Part shown: piece by piece, positions 18,277 through 24,987 of the stretch
How the letters are laid out: every line of letters starts with the position of its first letter
Numbering within the stretch: the first letter of the stretch is position 1
DNA from: a virus
IMG/VR virus record: IMGVR_UViG_3300047564_001181
Span: 1 to 64,000 of that record
DNA: 64,000 nt
Direction: 5' to 3' (one strand)
The notes under the pieces: model-generated
The model's database searches: none
Told to the model about the DNA's origin: nothing
Seen by the model: the letters and a program-made list of their open reading frames with translations, nothing else
Made by a program: the position numbers and the translations under genes

Positions 18277-19003
18277 CTGGGTATTCAATACAGTTGTTGT
18301 TTCAGGTGACAAACTTGAACTAGACAAACTACAAGCACAACTAAATCAGCCATTTGAAAAGCATTTCCCTGATAGCAACTTCAATCAGGAAACTAAAGAA
18401 TGGGAACACACACCTTCAACTCAGGTCTATTCTAATCCTGTATTTGCTTTCTGGAATGTTGTTCGTCCTACCGACCTTGAAGCCTACTATGGTGAAGAAA
18501 AGGAAAAGGTTGGACTAGATAACTTTATGGCAGATTTCAATAATGCTATTGCAACTGGAGAGTCTTGGTATTATTGGAACTTGCGTAACTGGGGAACAAA
18601 GTGGGATGTCTCTGTTACAGATGGAGAGAAGTATTCAGACACATCTCTTGAAGTAATGGATGATGAGACTATTCTGTATCGTTTCCATACTGCTTGGTCT
18701 CCTGTTCACGAAATCTTCAACATTCTTTCAGAACAGTATCCTAGTTTAGAGTTTGACTATGAATACGAAGAAGAACAAGGTTGGGGTGGAAGTGCATTAT
18801 GGGTAGATGGTTACTTAGTTGGTGAAGAACAATACGACATTCCAAACTCACACTATGACTATGAAAAACGAGACAGAGAATGTCATTGTTCAGAAGGTGA
18901 AGCCGTAGATTGGGCTTACTCAGACTGTCCTGTTGATACTGAAAAGTATGAATGGAACAGCGATAACCATAACTGGGTTGAGAAGCAAGGGGTGGAGGCT
19001 TAG
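18269..19003 (+). CDS. YubB/DUF1281-type ferredoxin-like protein
   Basis: 244 aa. MPNWVFNTVVVSG at the start, YYWNLRNWGTKWDV near residue 100, FHTAWSPVHEIFNILSEQYP near 130-150 and YEEEQGWGGSALWV near 165. This is the order of the Api92/YubB ferredoxin-like family found on plasmids and phages. The tail adds two Cys pairs (CHCSEG, DCPVD). Role unknown. GAAGGAGCA upstream. Confidence 0.85.
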   Translation: MPNWVFNTVVVSGDKLELDKLQAQLNQPFEKHFPDSNFNQETKEWEHTPSTQVYSNPVFAFWNVVRPTDLEAYYGEEKEKVGLDNFMADFNNAIATGESWYYWNLRNWGTKWDVSVTDGEKYSDTSLEVMDDETILYRFHTAWSPVHEIFNILSEQYPSLEFDYEYEEEQGWGGSALWVDGYLVGEEQYDIPNSHYDYEKRDRECHCSEGEAVDWAYSDCPVDTEKYEWNSDNHNWVEKQGVEA

Positions 19004-19018
19004 CCTCCCCCCCAAGCT

Positions 19019-19031
19019 CGGGGGTCCCCCG
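19019..19031. repeat. GC palindrome 13
   Basis: CGGGGG-T-CCCCCG, 16 nt after the stop; the stop itself lies in a second palindrome (GGAGGCTTAGCCTCC). Confidence 0.8.
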
Positions 19032-19094
19032 CCTTCCCCGATTTGTCAAGTGCCAAATCGGAAATGTCCGAAATAAATATTTATTTATTTAGAC

Positions 19095-19124
19095 TTGACA
19101 AATGCCTATCTAATCGTGTATCCT
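19095..19124 (+). promoter_or_regulatory. Sigma-A-type promoter
   Basis: TTGACA (19095-19100), 18 bp, TATCCT (19119-19124), then TGCCTAGTAAATAA as at 14045. Confidence 0.75.
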
Positions 19125-19160
19125 TGCCTAGTAAATAAAAAACTAACTAAGGAGAAAAAA

Positions 19161-20138
19161 TTGCCCGCTGAAATTGAAAGTTTCGCTTCGTATCGTGAAC
19201 CTGCTTGGCACAATCTAGGAACAGTATTTGACCACGAAGTTACTTCGTCTCGTGAAATGCTAAACCTTGCTGGACTTGCAGGTTGGAATGTTCGCTTGGA
19301 GGAAGTCACCTATCCTGAAGGATACACAACTTCACTTCCACAATCATTCAATGTTGTTCGCAATCACCCAACAGACGGAAATCCTGATGTGCTTGGTGTT
19401 GTAGGCTCACGCTACAAAGTTTATCAAAATGAAGAAATGTATGACTTTGCTGATGGCTTGCTTGATGGTGCAAGGTGGGAAACAGGTGGTTCGCTAAAGA
19501 GCGGAACAGTTGTATTCGGTTCACTTGCATTAGAGCGTGAAACTGTGCTTGACCCTAATGGCGTTGCAGATGTTGTCAAGAATTACATCTTGGTTTCATC
19601 TAGTCATAATGGTACAACTTCACTTCAGGCTTCCGTAACACCTACTCGTGTTGTGTGTGCAAATACGCTTGCAGTTGCATTACAAGGTGCAAAGCAATCG
19701 TTCAAAATCCGTCACACTCAATCTATGGACGGCAAAGTTGCTCAGGCTCGTGAGGCGTTAGGTCTAACCCACCAATACCTAGATGAGTTTGATAAACTTG
19801 CTAAGGCTATGATTGAAAAAGAAATCAACGATAAGGTATGGCTTGACATTATCAAGACCGCTTACCCTAAGCCTGAAACAGATGCAAAGGGTTCATTCGT
19901 CAAGTGGGATAACAAGGTTATGGAATTGGAAAGTATCTATCGTGGTGACACCAATTTTATGATTGCTGATACCGCTTGGGGTGCATACAACGCTTTGACA
20001 GAACGCTTGGATTGGTATCGCCCTGTCCGTAGTGGTAATGAAGAAAATGTTTATGCTTCCGCTTCAGGCTTTGATGTTGCAACTCAAAATGAAAAAAATC
20101 GTTTGTTGCAAATTGTAAGCAAAGTTGTTTCGGTCTAA
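19161..20138 (+). CDS. DUF932 phage/plasmid-like protein
   Basis: 325 aa with a TTG start at 19161; AAGGAG 6 nt before it decides this start over the open frame that continues into the promoter. AWHNLGTVFDHEVTS, VVGSRYKVYQNEEMYDFAD, TLDPNG-like (here VLDPNGVADV) and LVSSSHNGTTSLQASVTPTR are hallmarks of the DUF932/TIGR03299 family, which phages and conjugative plasmids share. Function unproven; some members are linked to counter-defence or replication of mobile DNA. Single-gene unit, followed by hairpin e and tRNA-Asp. Confidence 0.9.
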   Translation: MPAEIESFASYREPAWHNLGTVFDHEVTSSREMLNLAGLAGWNVRLEEVTYPEGYTTSLPQSFNVVRNHPTDGNPDVLGVVGSRYKVYQNEEMYDFADGLLDGARWETGGSLKSGTVVFGSLALERETVLDPNGVADVVKNYILVSSSHNGTTSLQASVTPTRVVCANTLAVALQGAKQSFKIRHTQSMDGKVAQAREALGLTHQYLDEFDKLAKAMIEKEINDKVWLDIIKTAYPKPETDAKGSFVKWDNKVMELESIYRGDTNFMIADTAWGAYNALTERLDWYRPVRSGNEENVYASASGFDVATQNEKNRLLQIVSKVVSV

Positions 20139-20149
20139 CTCTAGCAACC

Positions 20150-20172
20150 TGAGCAAGTTGTAAAACTGCTCA
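20150..20172 (+). ncRNA. TGAGCA-type hairpin, copy e
   Basis: TGAGCA-AGTTGTAAAAC-TGCTCA, 12 nt after the DUF932 stop and 8 nt before tRNA-Asp. Confidence 0.55.
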
Positions 20173-20179
20173 CCTATTT

Positions 20180-20256
20180 GGTTCTGTAGCTCAGTTGGTT
20201 AGAGCGTTGCCCTGTCACGGCAAAGGTCACGAGTTCAAGTCTCGCCAGAATCGCCA
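20180..20256 (+). tRNA. tRNA-Asp (GTC)
   Basis: Acceptor GGTTCTG/CAGAATC (one G-T pair), D-loop TAGCTCAGTTGGTTAGAGC, anticodon loop CTGTCAC with GTC, T-loop TTCAAGT, discriminator G and an encoded CCA. The T-stem has one A-C mismatch. It is the only tRNA on the plus strand and the only one with encoded CCA. Confidence 0.93.
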
Positions 20257-20259
20257 GCG

Positions 20260-20273
20260 GCGGGGGACCCCGC
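20260..20273. repeat. GC palindrome 14
   Basis: GCGGGG-GA-CCCCGC, 3 nt after the tRNA CCA; it could end the tRNA transcript. Confidence 0.8.
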
Positions 20274-20316
20274 ACTCGGGCGTGTCTATTCATATGAATA
20301 GTCATCTATAAATAGA

Positions 20317-20348
20317 TTACGAGCTTCCAAAAAAAATCACTGGAATTT
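20317..20348 (+). repeat. TTACGA...AAAAATCACTGGAA repeat
   Basis: TTACGA (20317-20322), then AAAAAAAATCACTGGAATTTT ending just before TTGACA at 20354. Confidence 0.55.
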
Positions 20349-20353
20349 TGGGC

Positions 20354-20382
20354 TTGACAAATCCGTGCTTATGGTATAGGGT
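20354..20382 (+). promoter_or_regulatory. Promoter of a leaderless gene
   Basis: TTGACA (20354-20359), 17 bp, TAGGGT (20377-20382), then GTGCCT and ATG 20389. Confidence 0.75.
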
Positions 20383-20388
20383 GTGCCT

Positions 20389-20595
20389 ATGGAAAAAAAC
20401 AACCCTATGATGGAAAAGTATGTAACTATCTCTTGGTGTCCTGCTGATATTAAAGCAGTACGAGAGGAATGGTCTGACGAGAAATGTATGGAAGTATTGT
20501 TAGATGTAGGCGGTTGGCTAGAAGACCGTTCAATTGAATTAGGTTGGGAAGTTCTAGAAACCCTCCTTTTAGACTATGATGAGGAAGAAGAATAA
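20389..20595 (+). CDS. Hypothetical protein, leaderless
   Basis: 68 aa. VTISWCPADIKAVREEWSDE, MEVLLDVGGWLEDRSIELGW: a pattern I have seen in small phage proteins of unknown role. First gene of a long overlapping chain (20389-23270). Stop overlaps next ATG (TAATG). Confidence 0.7.
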   Translation: MEKNNPMMEKYVTISWCPADIKAVREEWSDEKCMEVLLDVGGWLEDRSIELGWEVLETLLLDYDEEEE

Positions 20596-20798
20596 TGTTA
20601 CAAGTTTATGAGTTTGACGGAAGTGTAATTCCAGGTAGTTACACTAATTGGTTTGAGGTCTATGAAGCAGAAGATATCCTTAAGCCAATTTACTTTTCAG
20701 ATAGTATTGACAAAGTGGTTAAATACTGTTATGATTCGGGACAGAACTTTGAAATAAATACCCTACAAGCCTACTACAACGAGCACGGAGAAGAATAG
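20595..20798 (+). CDS. Hypothetical protein
   Basis: 67 aa, mixed alpha/beta, acidic, rich in Tyr (GSYTNWFEVYEAEDILKPIY). No family recognised. Ends where the next GTG begins. Confidence 0.6.
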   Translation: MLQVYEFDGSVIPGSYTNWFEVYEAEDILKPIYFSDSIDKVVKYCYDSGQNFEINTLQAYYNEHGEE

Positions 20799-21043
20799 TG
20801 ATTAACCTACAGTTCTACACAGTAAGAGAGTTTGACATTGTTTATGATGTTAAACTTGATGAGAAAGACCCAATTGTCCTTAAGTTCCTTGAAGATAATG
20901 AATTATCAGTTAAAGACTTATATGAACTAGACTTTAATCAAAGTTTAGAATTATGGTCAGAGATTATCGGTGACGGAAGTGTTCCACTAGAAGAAGAAAT
21001 CCTAGAAGGCAATGAACGCTTTGTAGACTTGGAGGTTAAGTAA
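20798..21043 (+). CDS. Hypothetical acidic protein, GTG start
   Basis: 81 aa. GTG overlaps the previous stop (TAGTG) and has GGAGAAG upstream. Acidic helices (LKFLEDNELSVKDLYEL). No family recognised. Confidence 0.6.
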   Translation: MINLQFYTVREFDIVYDVKLDEKDPIVLKFLEDNELSVKDLYELDFNQSLELWSEIIGDGSVPLEEEILEGNERFVDLEVK

Positions 21044-21474
21044 TGATAGTTAGATATTGCCACTACTATGATGAGACTCGTGATGACCCCGCCTTTTACA
21101 CATGGGATACGCCTGAATTTGTAGCAAGTGTTTCAGATGGTGTTCGACAACTAGAAGCGTGGACAGTTGGTGAAATGGTTATCTATTTACCCAATGATGT
21201 TACTATTCGTTATGCAGATGATTTAGAAAATGCTGATATCTATTCAGATACACAGTTACACGAAATCGGAAGAACTGATGAAACCCTAAATGCTTGGGAA
21301 CATAACTCATGGATAGAACTCCGTGATTATGAAGGACAATGGATAGGTGATATATTTTCAGGACATGTCTACCATAGCGTTAAAGAAGCCGTAGAAGCCA
21401 TGAAGGAACTTCTAAATAATTCAGAATTTTTATCAGAATACCCTTGTTTAATTTCAGAAAATGTGGTAGGTTAG
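21043..21474 (+). CDS. Hypothetical acidic protein
   Basis: 143 aa, TAATG overlap at the start, TTGGAGG upstream. IVRYCHYYDETRDDPAFYTW, then GEMVIYLPNDVTIRYADDL. No family recognised. The last codons (NVVG stop) contain the -10 box of the next leaderless promoter. Confidence 0.65.
   Translation: MIVRYCHYYDETRDDPAFYTWDTPEFVASVSDGVRQLEAWTVGEMVIYLPNDVTIRYADDLENADIYSDTQLHEIGRTDETLNAWEHNSWIELRDYEGQWIGDIFSGHVYHSVKEAVEAMKELLNNSEFLSEYPCLISENVVG
21444..21472 (+). promoter_or_regulatory. Promoter of a leaderless gene inside a coding end
   Basis: TTGTTT (21444-21449), 17 bp, TAGGTT (21467-21472), then AGCCCT and ATG 21479. Confidence 0.55.
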
Positions 21475-21478
21475 CCCT

Positions 21479-21604
21479 ATGAATTTGGATAATTTACAAG
21501 CACGGCTACAAGACAATTTAATTACTTACTTATCAGACCTTCCAGATAGTTTAATTGACGGAGTTTGCCAAGTTGTAGTAGATACCTTTAAGGAGAACAA
21601 GTGA
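21479..21604 (+). CDS. Short helical protein, leaderless
   Basis: 41 aa. NLDNLQARLQDNLITYLSDL then VCQVVVDTFKENK. No ribosome-binding site. Overlaps the next GTG by 4 nt. Confidence 0.55.
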   Translation: MNLDNLQARLQDNLITYLSDLPDSLIDGVCQVVVDTFKENK

Positions 21605-21768
21605 AGTATTCAGTAGAAGCCCGACAAATTAACTATGGTCGCTTTGAGATAGAAGCAGACAGCGTAGAAGAAGCACAAGCAATCCTTGATGAATTAATCG
21701 AAGATGATTTCATTAGAGACACAGCAGAGTGGGAAATTGGAGAAATTGAATTGGTAGGTTTACGATAA
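21601..21768 (+). CDS. VEARQI/EADSVEEAQ-type small alpha/beta protein, GTG start
   Basis: 55 aa. YSVEARQINYGRFEIEADSV then EEAQAILDELIEDDF, the same strand-helix unit as 13379 and 17517. AAGGAGAAC upstream of GTG. Confidence 0.6.
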   Translation: MKYSVEARQINYGRFEIEADSVEEAQAILDELIEDDFIRDTAEWEIGEIELVGLR

Positions 21769-21968
21769 TGTTACCAGACACAATTAACGCTATGAAGATT
21801 ATTACCTATGATGTTAAGAACATTGTAGAAAGTCTTACAGAGAATGATGAACAGCCACGAGAAGTAGATTTAGAAGAAGTTATGGAAGTTGTCAGAGCGT
21901 GGGCTATTGACGACTTTGGAGATAATTGGAATGTCTTTTACCAGACAGATGATGGAGATGAACTCTAA
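21768..21968 (+). CDS. Hypothetical acidic protein
   Basis: 66 aa. DTINAMKIITYDVKNIVESL and VDLEEVMEVVRAWAIDDFGD. TAATG overlaps at both ends. No family recognised. Confidence 0.6.
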   Translation: MLPDTINAMKIITYDVKNIVESLTENDEQPREVDLEEVMEVVRAWAIDDFGDNWNVFYQTDDGDEL

Positions 21969-22192
21969 TGACATACTACCCAATTCAAGTAAATGTAATT
22001 GTAGATGCAGAGACATTAGAAGAAGCACAACTTAAAGCCACCTTATTTATGCCGTGGACGACATCAGGCAGCGATTGGCATTTGACAGGTCACAAGTATC
22101 TTGCTCAGCCGTGGAAGATTGACCAATGGAATATTGAAGGCACAGACAGTGATGAGATGGACGGCTTGCTGCAACGATTGGGTTACAGATGA
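21968..22192 (+). CDS. VDAETLEEAQLKA-type small alpha/beta protein
   Basis: 74 aa. IQVNVIVDAETLEEAQLKAT then a Trp-rich C-terminus (WKIDQWNIEGTDSDEMD). Fourth island product with the strand-helix V.V.A.t.EEA unit. Confidence 0.6.
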   Translation: MTYYPIQVNVIVDAETLEEAQLKATLFMPWTTSGSDWHLTGHKYLAQPWKIDQWNIEGTDSDEMDGLLQRLGYR

Positions 22193-22389
22193 ACGCCATC
22201 TTTAGCCCAGTAACAAACAAAGCCTATTTTAAGAAACATGGCAAACTCTACGAAGCCCCGTTTGATATAGACACAAAAAACATTGACTTTATGGAGGTCG
22301 CTGTGGTAGACTACTTTTTTCTTACTCCTTTGGAGTTTGAGAACGCTATGGAAATGTTAAATGCATTGGAGGAATATGAAGTACAGTAA
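22189..22389 (+). CDS. Hypothetical protein
   Basis: 66 aa; ATGA overlap with the previous stop. Aromatic beta segment (AYFKKHGKLYEAPFDI) and a C-terminal helix (TPLEFENAMEMLNALEEYE). No family recognised. Confidence 0.55.
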   Translation: MNAIFSPVTNKAYFKKHGKLYEAPFDIDTKNIDFMEVAVVDYFFLTPLEFENAMEMLNALEEYEVQ

Positions 22390-22696
22390 GCAAGACATCG
22401 GAGTGTTTATTCCAGGTGTAACAGAGAATGACAGCGTAGAGCAAAACTTCAAGATTATTGACTTTGCTATCACTAATGGATTTGAGATAGATATCCAGGA
22501 ATTGTCTTATGCCAAAGACGAGTATGCAAACGATAAAGACGAACTCGGCTGGGGCTGGTTTGAAGACATTGGTTATGTAACTGAAGAAGCATTAGAGTAT
22601 CTAAATACAAAGTGTGTAGAGCAGGGGGTAGTGTTTACATTTGTAGATACTGACTTTGTTCTACTTGACAGCAACTATGAGAGTGTGGTAGGATAG
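22376..22696 (+). CDS. Hypothetical acidic protein
   Basis: 106 aa from ATG 22376 with TTGGAGGAAT. DIGVFIPGVTENDSVEQNFK, DELGWGWFEDIGYVTEEALE. No family recognised. Its 3'-terminal codons hold the next leaderless promoter. Confidence 0.65.
   Translation: MKYSKQDIGVFIPGVTENDSVEQNFKIIDFAITNGFEIDIQELSYAKDEYANDKDELGWGWFEDIGYVTEEALEYLNTKCVEQGVVFTFVDTDFVLLDSNYESVVG
22665..22694 (+). promoter_or_regulatory. Promoter of a leaderless gene inside a coding end
   Basis: TTGACA (22665-22670), 18 bp, TAGGAT (22689-22694), then AGGGCT and ATG 22701. Confidence 0.7.
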
Positions 22697-22700
22697 GGCT

Positions 22701-23033
22701 ATGGAAAGACGACTTTATGAATTTGAACCACTATTTAGGCTAACTGATGTTGGCACACACGCACAGGGTAATCCTTTTACCCTACTACAAAGCGTTTATG
22801 AAATGGCTATCTTCAACGGATACTCAGGCGGATTTGTAGATGAAGAAACAGACGAGCCATTAGACACTTGGGAAGGTCTTACTGATGACAACTACCAAGA
22901 ACTGCTAGATAGTGTCCTTGATTACCTGAATACATACAACTGCGTAGATGTAAGGCTTGTGGTAAAAGATGATACCATTCAAGTTGTAGAGGACATTGGC
23001 AACGGATTTGACCCATACTATCGGGAGGAATAA
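22701..23033 (+). CDS. Hypothetical acidic protein, leaderless
   Basis: 110 aa, no ribosome-binding site. LYEFEPLFRLTDVGTHAQGN, DYLNTYNCVDVRLVVKDDTI. No family recognised. Followed directly by a TTG-start gene. Confidence 0.65.
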   Translation: MERRLYEFEPLFRLTDVGTHAQGNPFTLLQSVYEMAIFNGYSGGFVDEETDEPLDTWEGLTDDNYQELLDSVLDYLNTYNCVDVRLVVKDDTIQVVEDIGNGFDPYYREE

Positions 23034-23270
23034 TTGCCCCAGAGCAGAGAAGAATCAGGTGCAAAGAAAATTGCAGATATCTTCGCTGACGAAAGACTCA
23101 ATGTGGTACAACTCGGTTATCACTCGTCACTAACATTCACACCTAACATTATTGAAAAGATAAAAGGTTGGATACATTGGCACGAGCAGGTCAGCGAAAA
23201 CATTGAAGTGAGAGATGACGGGGGAATGAATTACATCGATGGGGATTACCTTCAATATATAAAAAGATAA
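23034..23270 (+). CDS. Hypothetical protein, TTG start
   Basis: 78 aa. GGGAGGAA upstream and the absence of another start decide TTG 23034. GAKKIADIFADERLNVVQLG, KIKGWIHWHEQVSENIEVRD. Last gene before the putative origin. Confidence 0.6.
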   Translation: MPQSREESGAKKIADIFADERLNVVQLGYHSSLTFTPNIIEKIKGWIHWHEQVSENIEVRDDGGMNYIDGDYLQYIKR

Positions 23271-23283
23271 TTAAAATGTTATT

Positions 23284-23307
23284 GCTGCAAGCCTACGGGC
23301 TTGCAGC
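23284..23307 (+). terminator. Hairpin at the end of the 20.4-23.3 kb chain
   Basis: GCTGCAAGCC-tacg-GGCTTGCAGC, perfect 10-bp stem, followed by only three T, so termination may be weak. Confidence 0.6.
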
Positions 23308-23403
23308 TTTGGCATACCCAAAAAACGGGGACCATGCCAGGGTCCAGCAAATTGTCGACATATCTCTATATACACATATCCTTATATATCTAAACATACA
23401 TAC

Positions 23404-23525
23404 TTATCCACAATGTTATCCACATATAAATTAGGACAAATTGGTATATATCCACATATTATCCACAAGTTATACACATAGTTATCCACATACTTATACA
23501 CAGGTGTGGATAAACCTGTGGAAAA
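23404..23525. repeat. DnaA-box cluster
   Basis: TTATCCACA at 23404, 23416, 23459 and 23482; TATATCCACA at 23447; TTATACACA at 23470 and 23494; TGTGGATAA at 23505; TGTGGAAAA at 23517. Seven point one way, the last two the other. Confidence 0.75.
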
Positions 23526-23549
23526 CTTTTATACCTATTTAAAAAAAGA

Positions 23550-23656
23550 TTACGATGGACTCAAAAAATCACGGGGAACTTTTTCATCAGGAATATATTA
23601 CGAAGGCGTGAAAAAATCACTGGAAAGTTATTACGAAGGTGATTAAAAATCACGGG
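23550..23656 (+). repeat. Three tandem TTACGA...AATCAC repeats (iteron-like)
   Basis: Units begin at 23550, 23598 and 23631: TTACGA(T/A)GG, 6-8 nt, AAAAATCAC(G/T)GG(G/A)A. Spacing 48 and 33 bp. Degenerate units follow at 23772 and 23904. Single copies lie at 13971 and 20317 just upstream of promoters. Confidence 0.65.
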
Positions 23657-23989
23657 GAGTAATCAGAAGATACTCTGATATAACTTATACTATAGGTAAG
23701 AATACATTAGCTTAAAACCTCCCCAAAATATCTTAAAATCTAGAATTTACATATATGTTTAAATAGAAATACATTACGAATATTCCAAAATATCACAGAA
23801 TATATGGGGAATTTTTGCCTTGTCAATGTCTGTTTATATAAGGATATATACATATGTAAAGGATGTACAAGGATATTTTTATATATATGTAAATAAAGAA
23901 ACATTACGATGGGGGCTGGAAATCACATTATTACTACTTATAATGACTATTTAAACCATATTACATATTTATTTCCTTTTATTACTAAG

Positions 23990-24020
23990 TTATCCACAGT
24001 TTGGGGGTAATTGTGGATAA
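23990..24020. repeat. Facing pair of perfect DnaA boxes
   Basis: TTATCCACA (23990-23998) and TGTGGATAA (24012-24020), inverted with 13 bp between, 35 bp before a promoter. Confidence 0.7.
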
Positions 24021-24054
24021 CTTTCTCTGATTAAATATAGGACATATCAGACAT

Positions 24055-24083
24055 TTGACTTGTAGTCATAATTCTGATATACT
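24055..24083 (+). promoter_or_regulatory. Sigma-A-type promoter
   Basis: TTGACT (24055-24060), 17 bp, TATACT (24078-24083); start codon at 24110 with AGGAGGA. Confidence 0.85.
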
Positions 24084-24109
24084 CGTATCAGGTAAATCTA
24101 GGAGGATAA

Positions 24110-24643
24110 GTGACTTGTATAGCTATATTGAGACAAGATGATAAGGTATTTATATCAGGGGAAAGAGCTGTATCTAATGATAGTGAGATTCACTACCTCT
24201 CCACCCCGAAAATTTGGAGAGCTGGAGAGTATCTTATTGGATACGCTGGACACTTATCTGCATTAAGTGTATATCATTCATTTGCTCCTCCACAACCTAG
24301 AGGTTTGCGTGGTAAGGACTTAGATAAGTTTATGTACACGCATTTCCTAGATTATCTAATAAATTTCTACGATAGTAAAGGTATAAAGACCGATGGTCTG
24401 GATTTACTCATTGCGGTAGGAGACCGTATTTACGAGCACTCCTCAGACAATATGTCTTTGTATGTTTACGACACGAATTACAACTCAATTGGTTCAGGTT
24501 CTTCATATGTAATGGCAAGTCTTTTCTCTACCGCCGACTTCGAGCTTTCTGGTCGAGAGCGAGTCAAACTTGCTATGGAATCTGCCTGTAAATTTTCGCC
24601 TTCTTGTGGTGGAAAAATCGATATCTTATCTATGGGAATATAG
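24110..24643 (+). CDS. Proteasome-beta-like Ntn hydrolase
   Basis: 177 aa, GTG start with AGGAGGATAA. After Met removal the chain begins TCIAILRQDD; the pattern T-x-(I/V)-A-(I/V), KVFISGERAVS, YLIGYAGH and SYVMASLFS matches the HslV/20S-beta fold. Thr2 would be the N-terminal nucleophile, and K/R and G47-like positions are present (GERA, GYAGH). Phage homologues exist but their substrates are unknown. No propeptide is needed because Thr follows the start. It stands alone, next to the putative origin, with its own strong promoter and a shared terminator. Confidence 0.85.
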   Translation: MTCIAILRQDDKVFISGERAVSNDSEIHYLSTPKIWRAGEYLIGYAGHLSALSVYHSFAPPQPRGLRGKDLDKFMYTHFLDYLINFYDSKGIKTDGLDLLIAVGDRIYEHSSDNMSLYVYDTNYNSIGSGSSYVMASLFSTADFELSGRERVKLAMESACKFSPSCGGKIDILSMGI

Positions 24644-24647
24644 TAAA

Positions 24648-24693
24648 AAATCTGATAAATTGTCTAATTATTTTTAGATTTTTTATCAGATTT
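24648..24693. terminator. Bidirectional terminator between converging arms
   Basis: AAATCTGATAAA (24648-24659) pairs with TTTATCAGATTT (24682-24693), 12 bp, flanked by A-runs and T-runs on both sides, so it can work on both strands. The 80 nt that follow are T-rich with four TTTTTAGATT repeats. Confidence 0.8.
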
Positions 24694-24771
24694 ATTTTTA
24701 GATTTTTTTCAAATTTTATTTCAATTTTTAATTAGATTTTTATTTAAAAATCCTATCTAAATATTTTTAGA

Positions 24772-24987
24772 TTATTCGTCTCTTTTCCAATGGATATAGG
24801 ACCTAATATAGACTGCAGCATAGGCTAAGGCAGATATAATGAACCCGTATTGTTCTGTATTAATAGCATAGGCAATCCAGATAAACTCATTGCATAATAG
24901 AATGAGCCAACCCCATACTGTTTTCTTACCAACAAAGAAAATCCCTATTATACCGATTGCCGCAAGAATCCATGACCAATATTCCAT
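24772..24987 (-). CDS. Three-helix membrane protein, PnuC-like
   Basis: 71 aa. Three hydrophobic helices (about 5-20, 25-43, 48-64) with GKKTVWGWLILLCNEFIWIA and YAVYIRSYIHW-like ends. The spacing of Trp and Asn residues recalls half of a PnuC nicotinamide-riboside transporter, a type seen in actinobacteriophages. NAD-precursor uptake is possible but unproven for such a short form. Last gene of the 27.9-24.8 kb minus-strand chain; it starts at the stop of the previous gene. Confidence 0.6.
   Translation of the reverse strand: MEYWSWILAAIGIIGIFFVGKKTVWGWLILLCNEFIWIAYAINTEQYGFIISALAYAAVYIRSYIHWKRDE

Larger units (their letters stand above)
23271..24109. other. Putative replication origin
   Basis: 839 nt without genes. 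A terminator hairpin (23284), nine DnaA-box-like sites in 122 bp (23404-23525), three tandem TTACGA/ATCAC repeats (23550-23655), a long AT-rich stretch with phrases like ATATATAT and TATACATATG (23690-23970, possible unwinding region), and a facing pair of perfect DnaA boxes (23990 and 24012). It lies just before the convergence of the two gene arms. This layout is typical of a DnaA-dependent origin; initiation here is inferred. Confidence 0.7.

Noticed and set aside
19095-19160. Extended N-terminus of the DUF932 protein
   Set aside because: The extension would be translated from the promoter itself; TTG 19161 has a proper AAGGAG site.
6482-20273. GC palindromes as a CRISPR array
   Set aside because: Spacing is irregular (hundreds to thousands of bases), genes lie between the copies, and there is no cas operon. 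The Cas4-like protein belongs to the recombination module.
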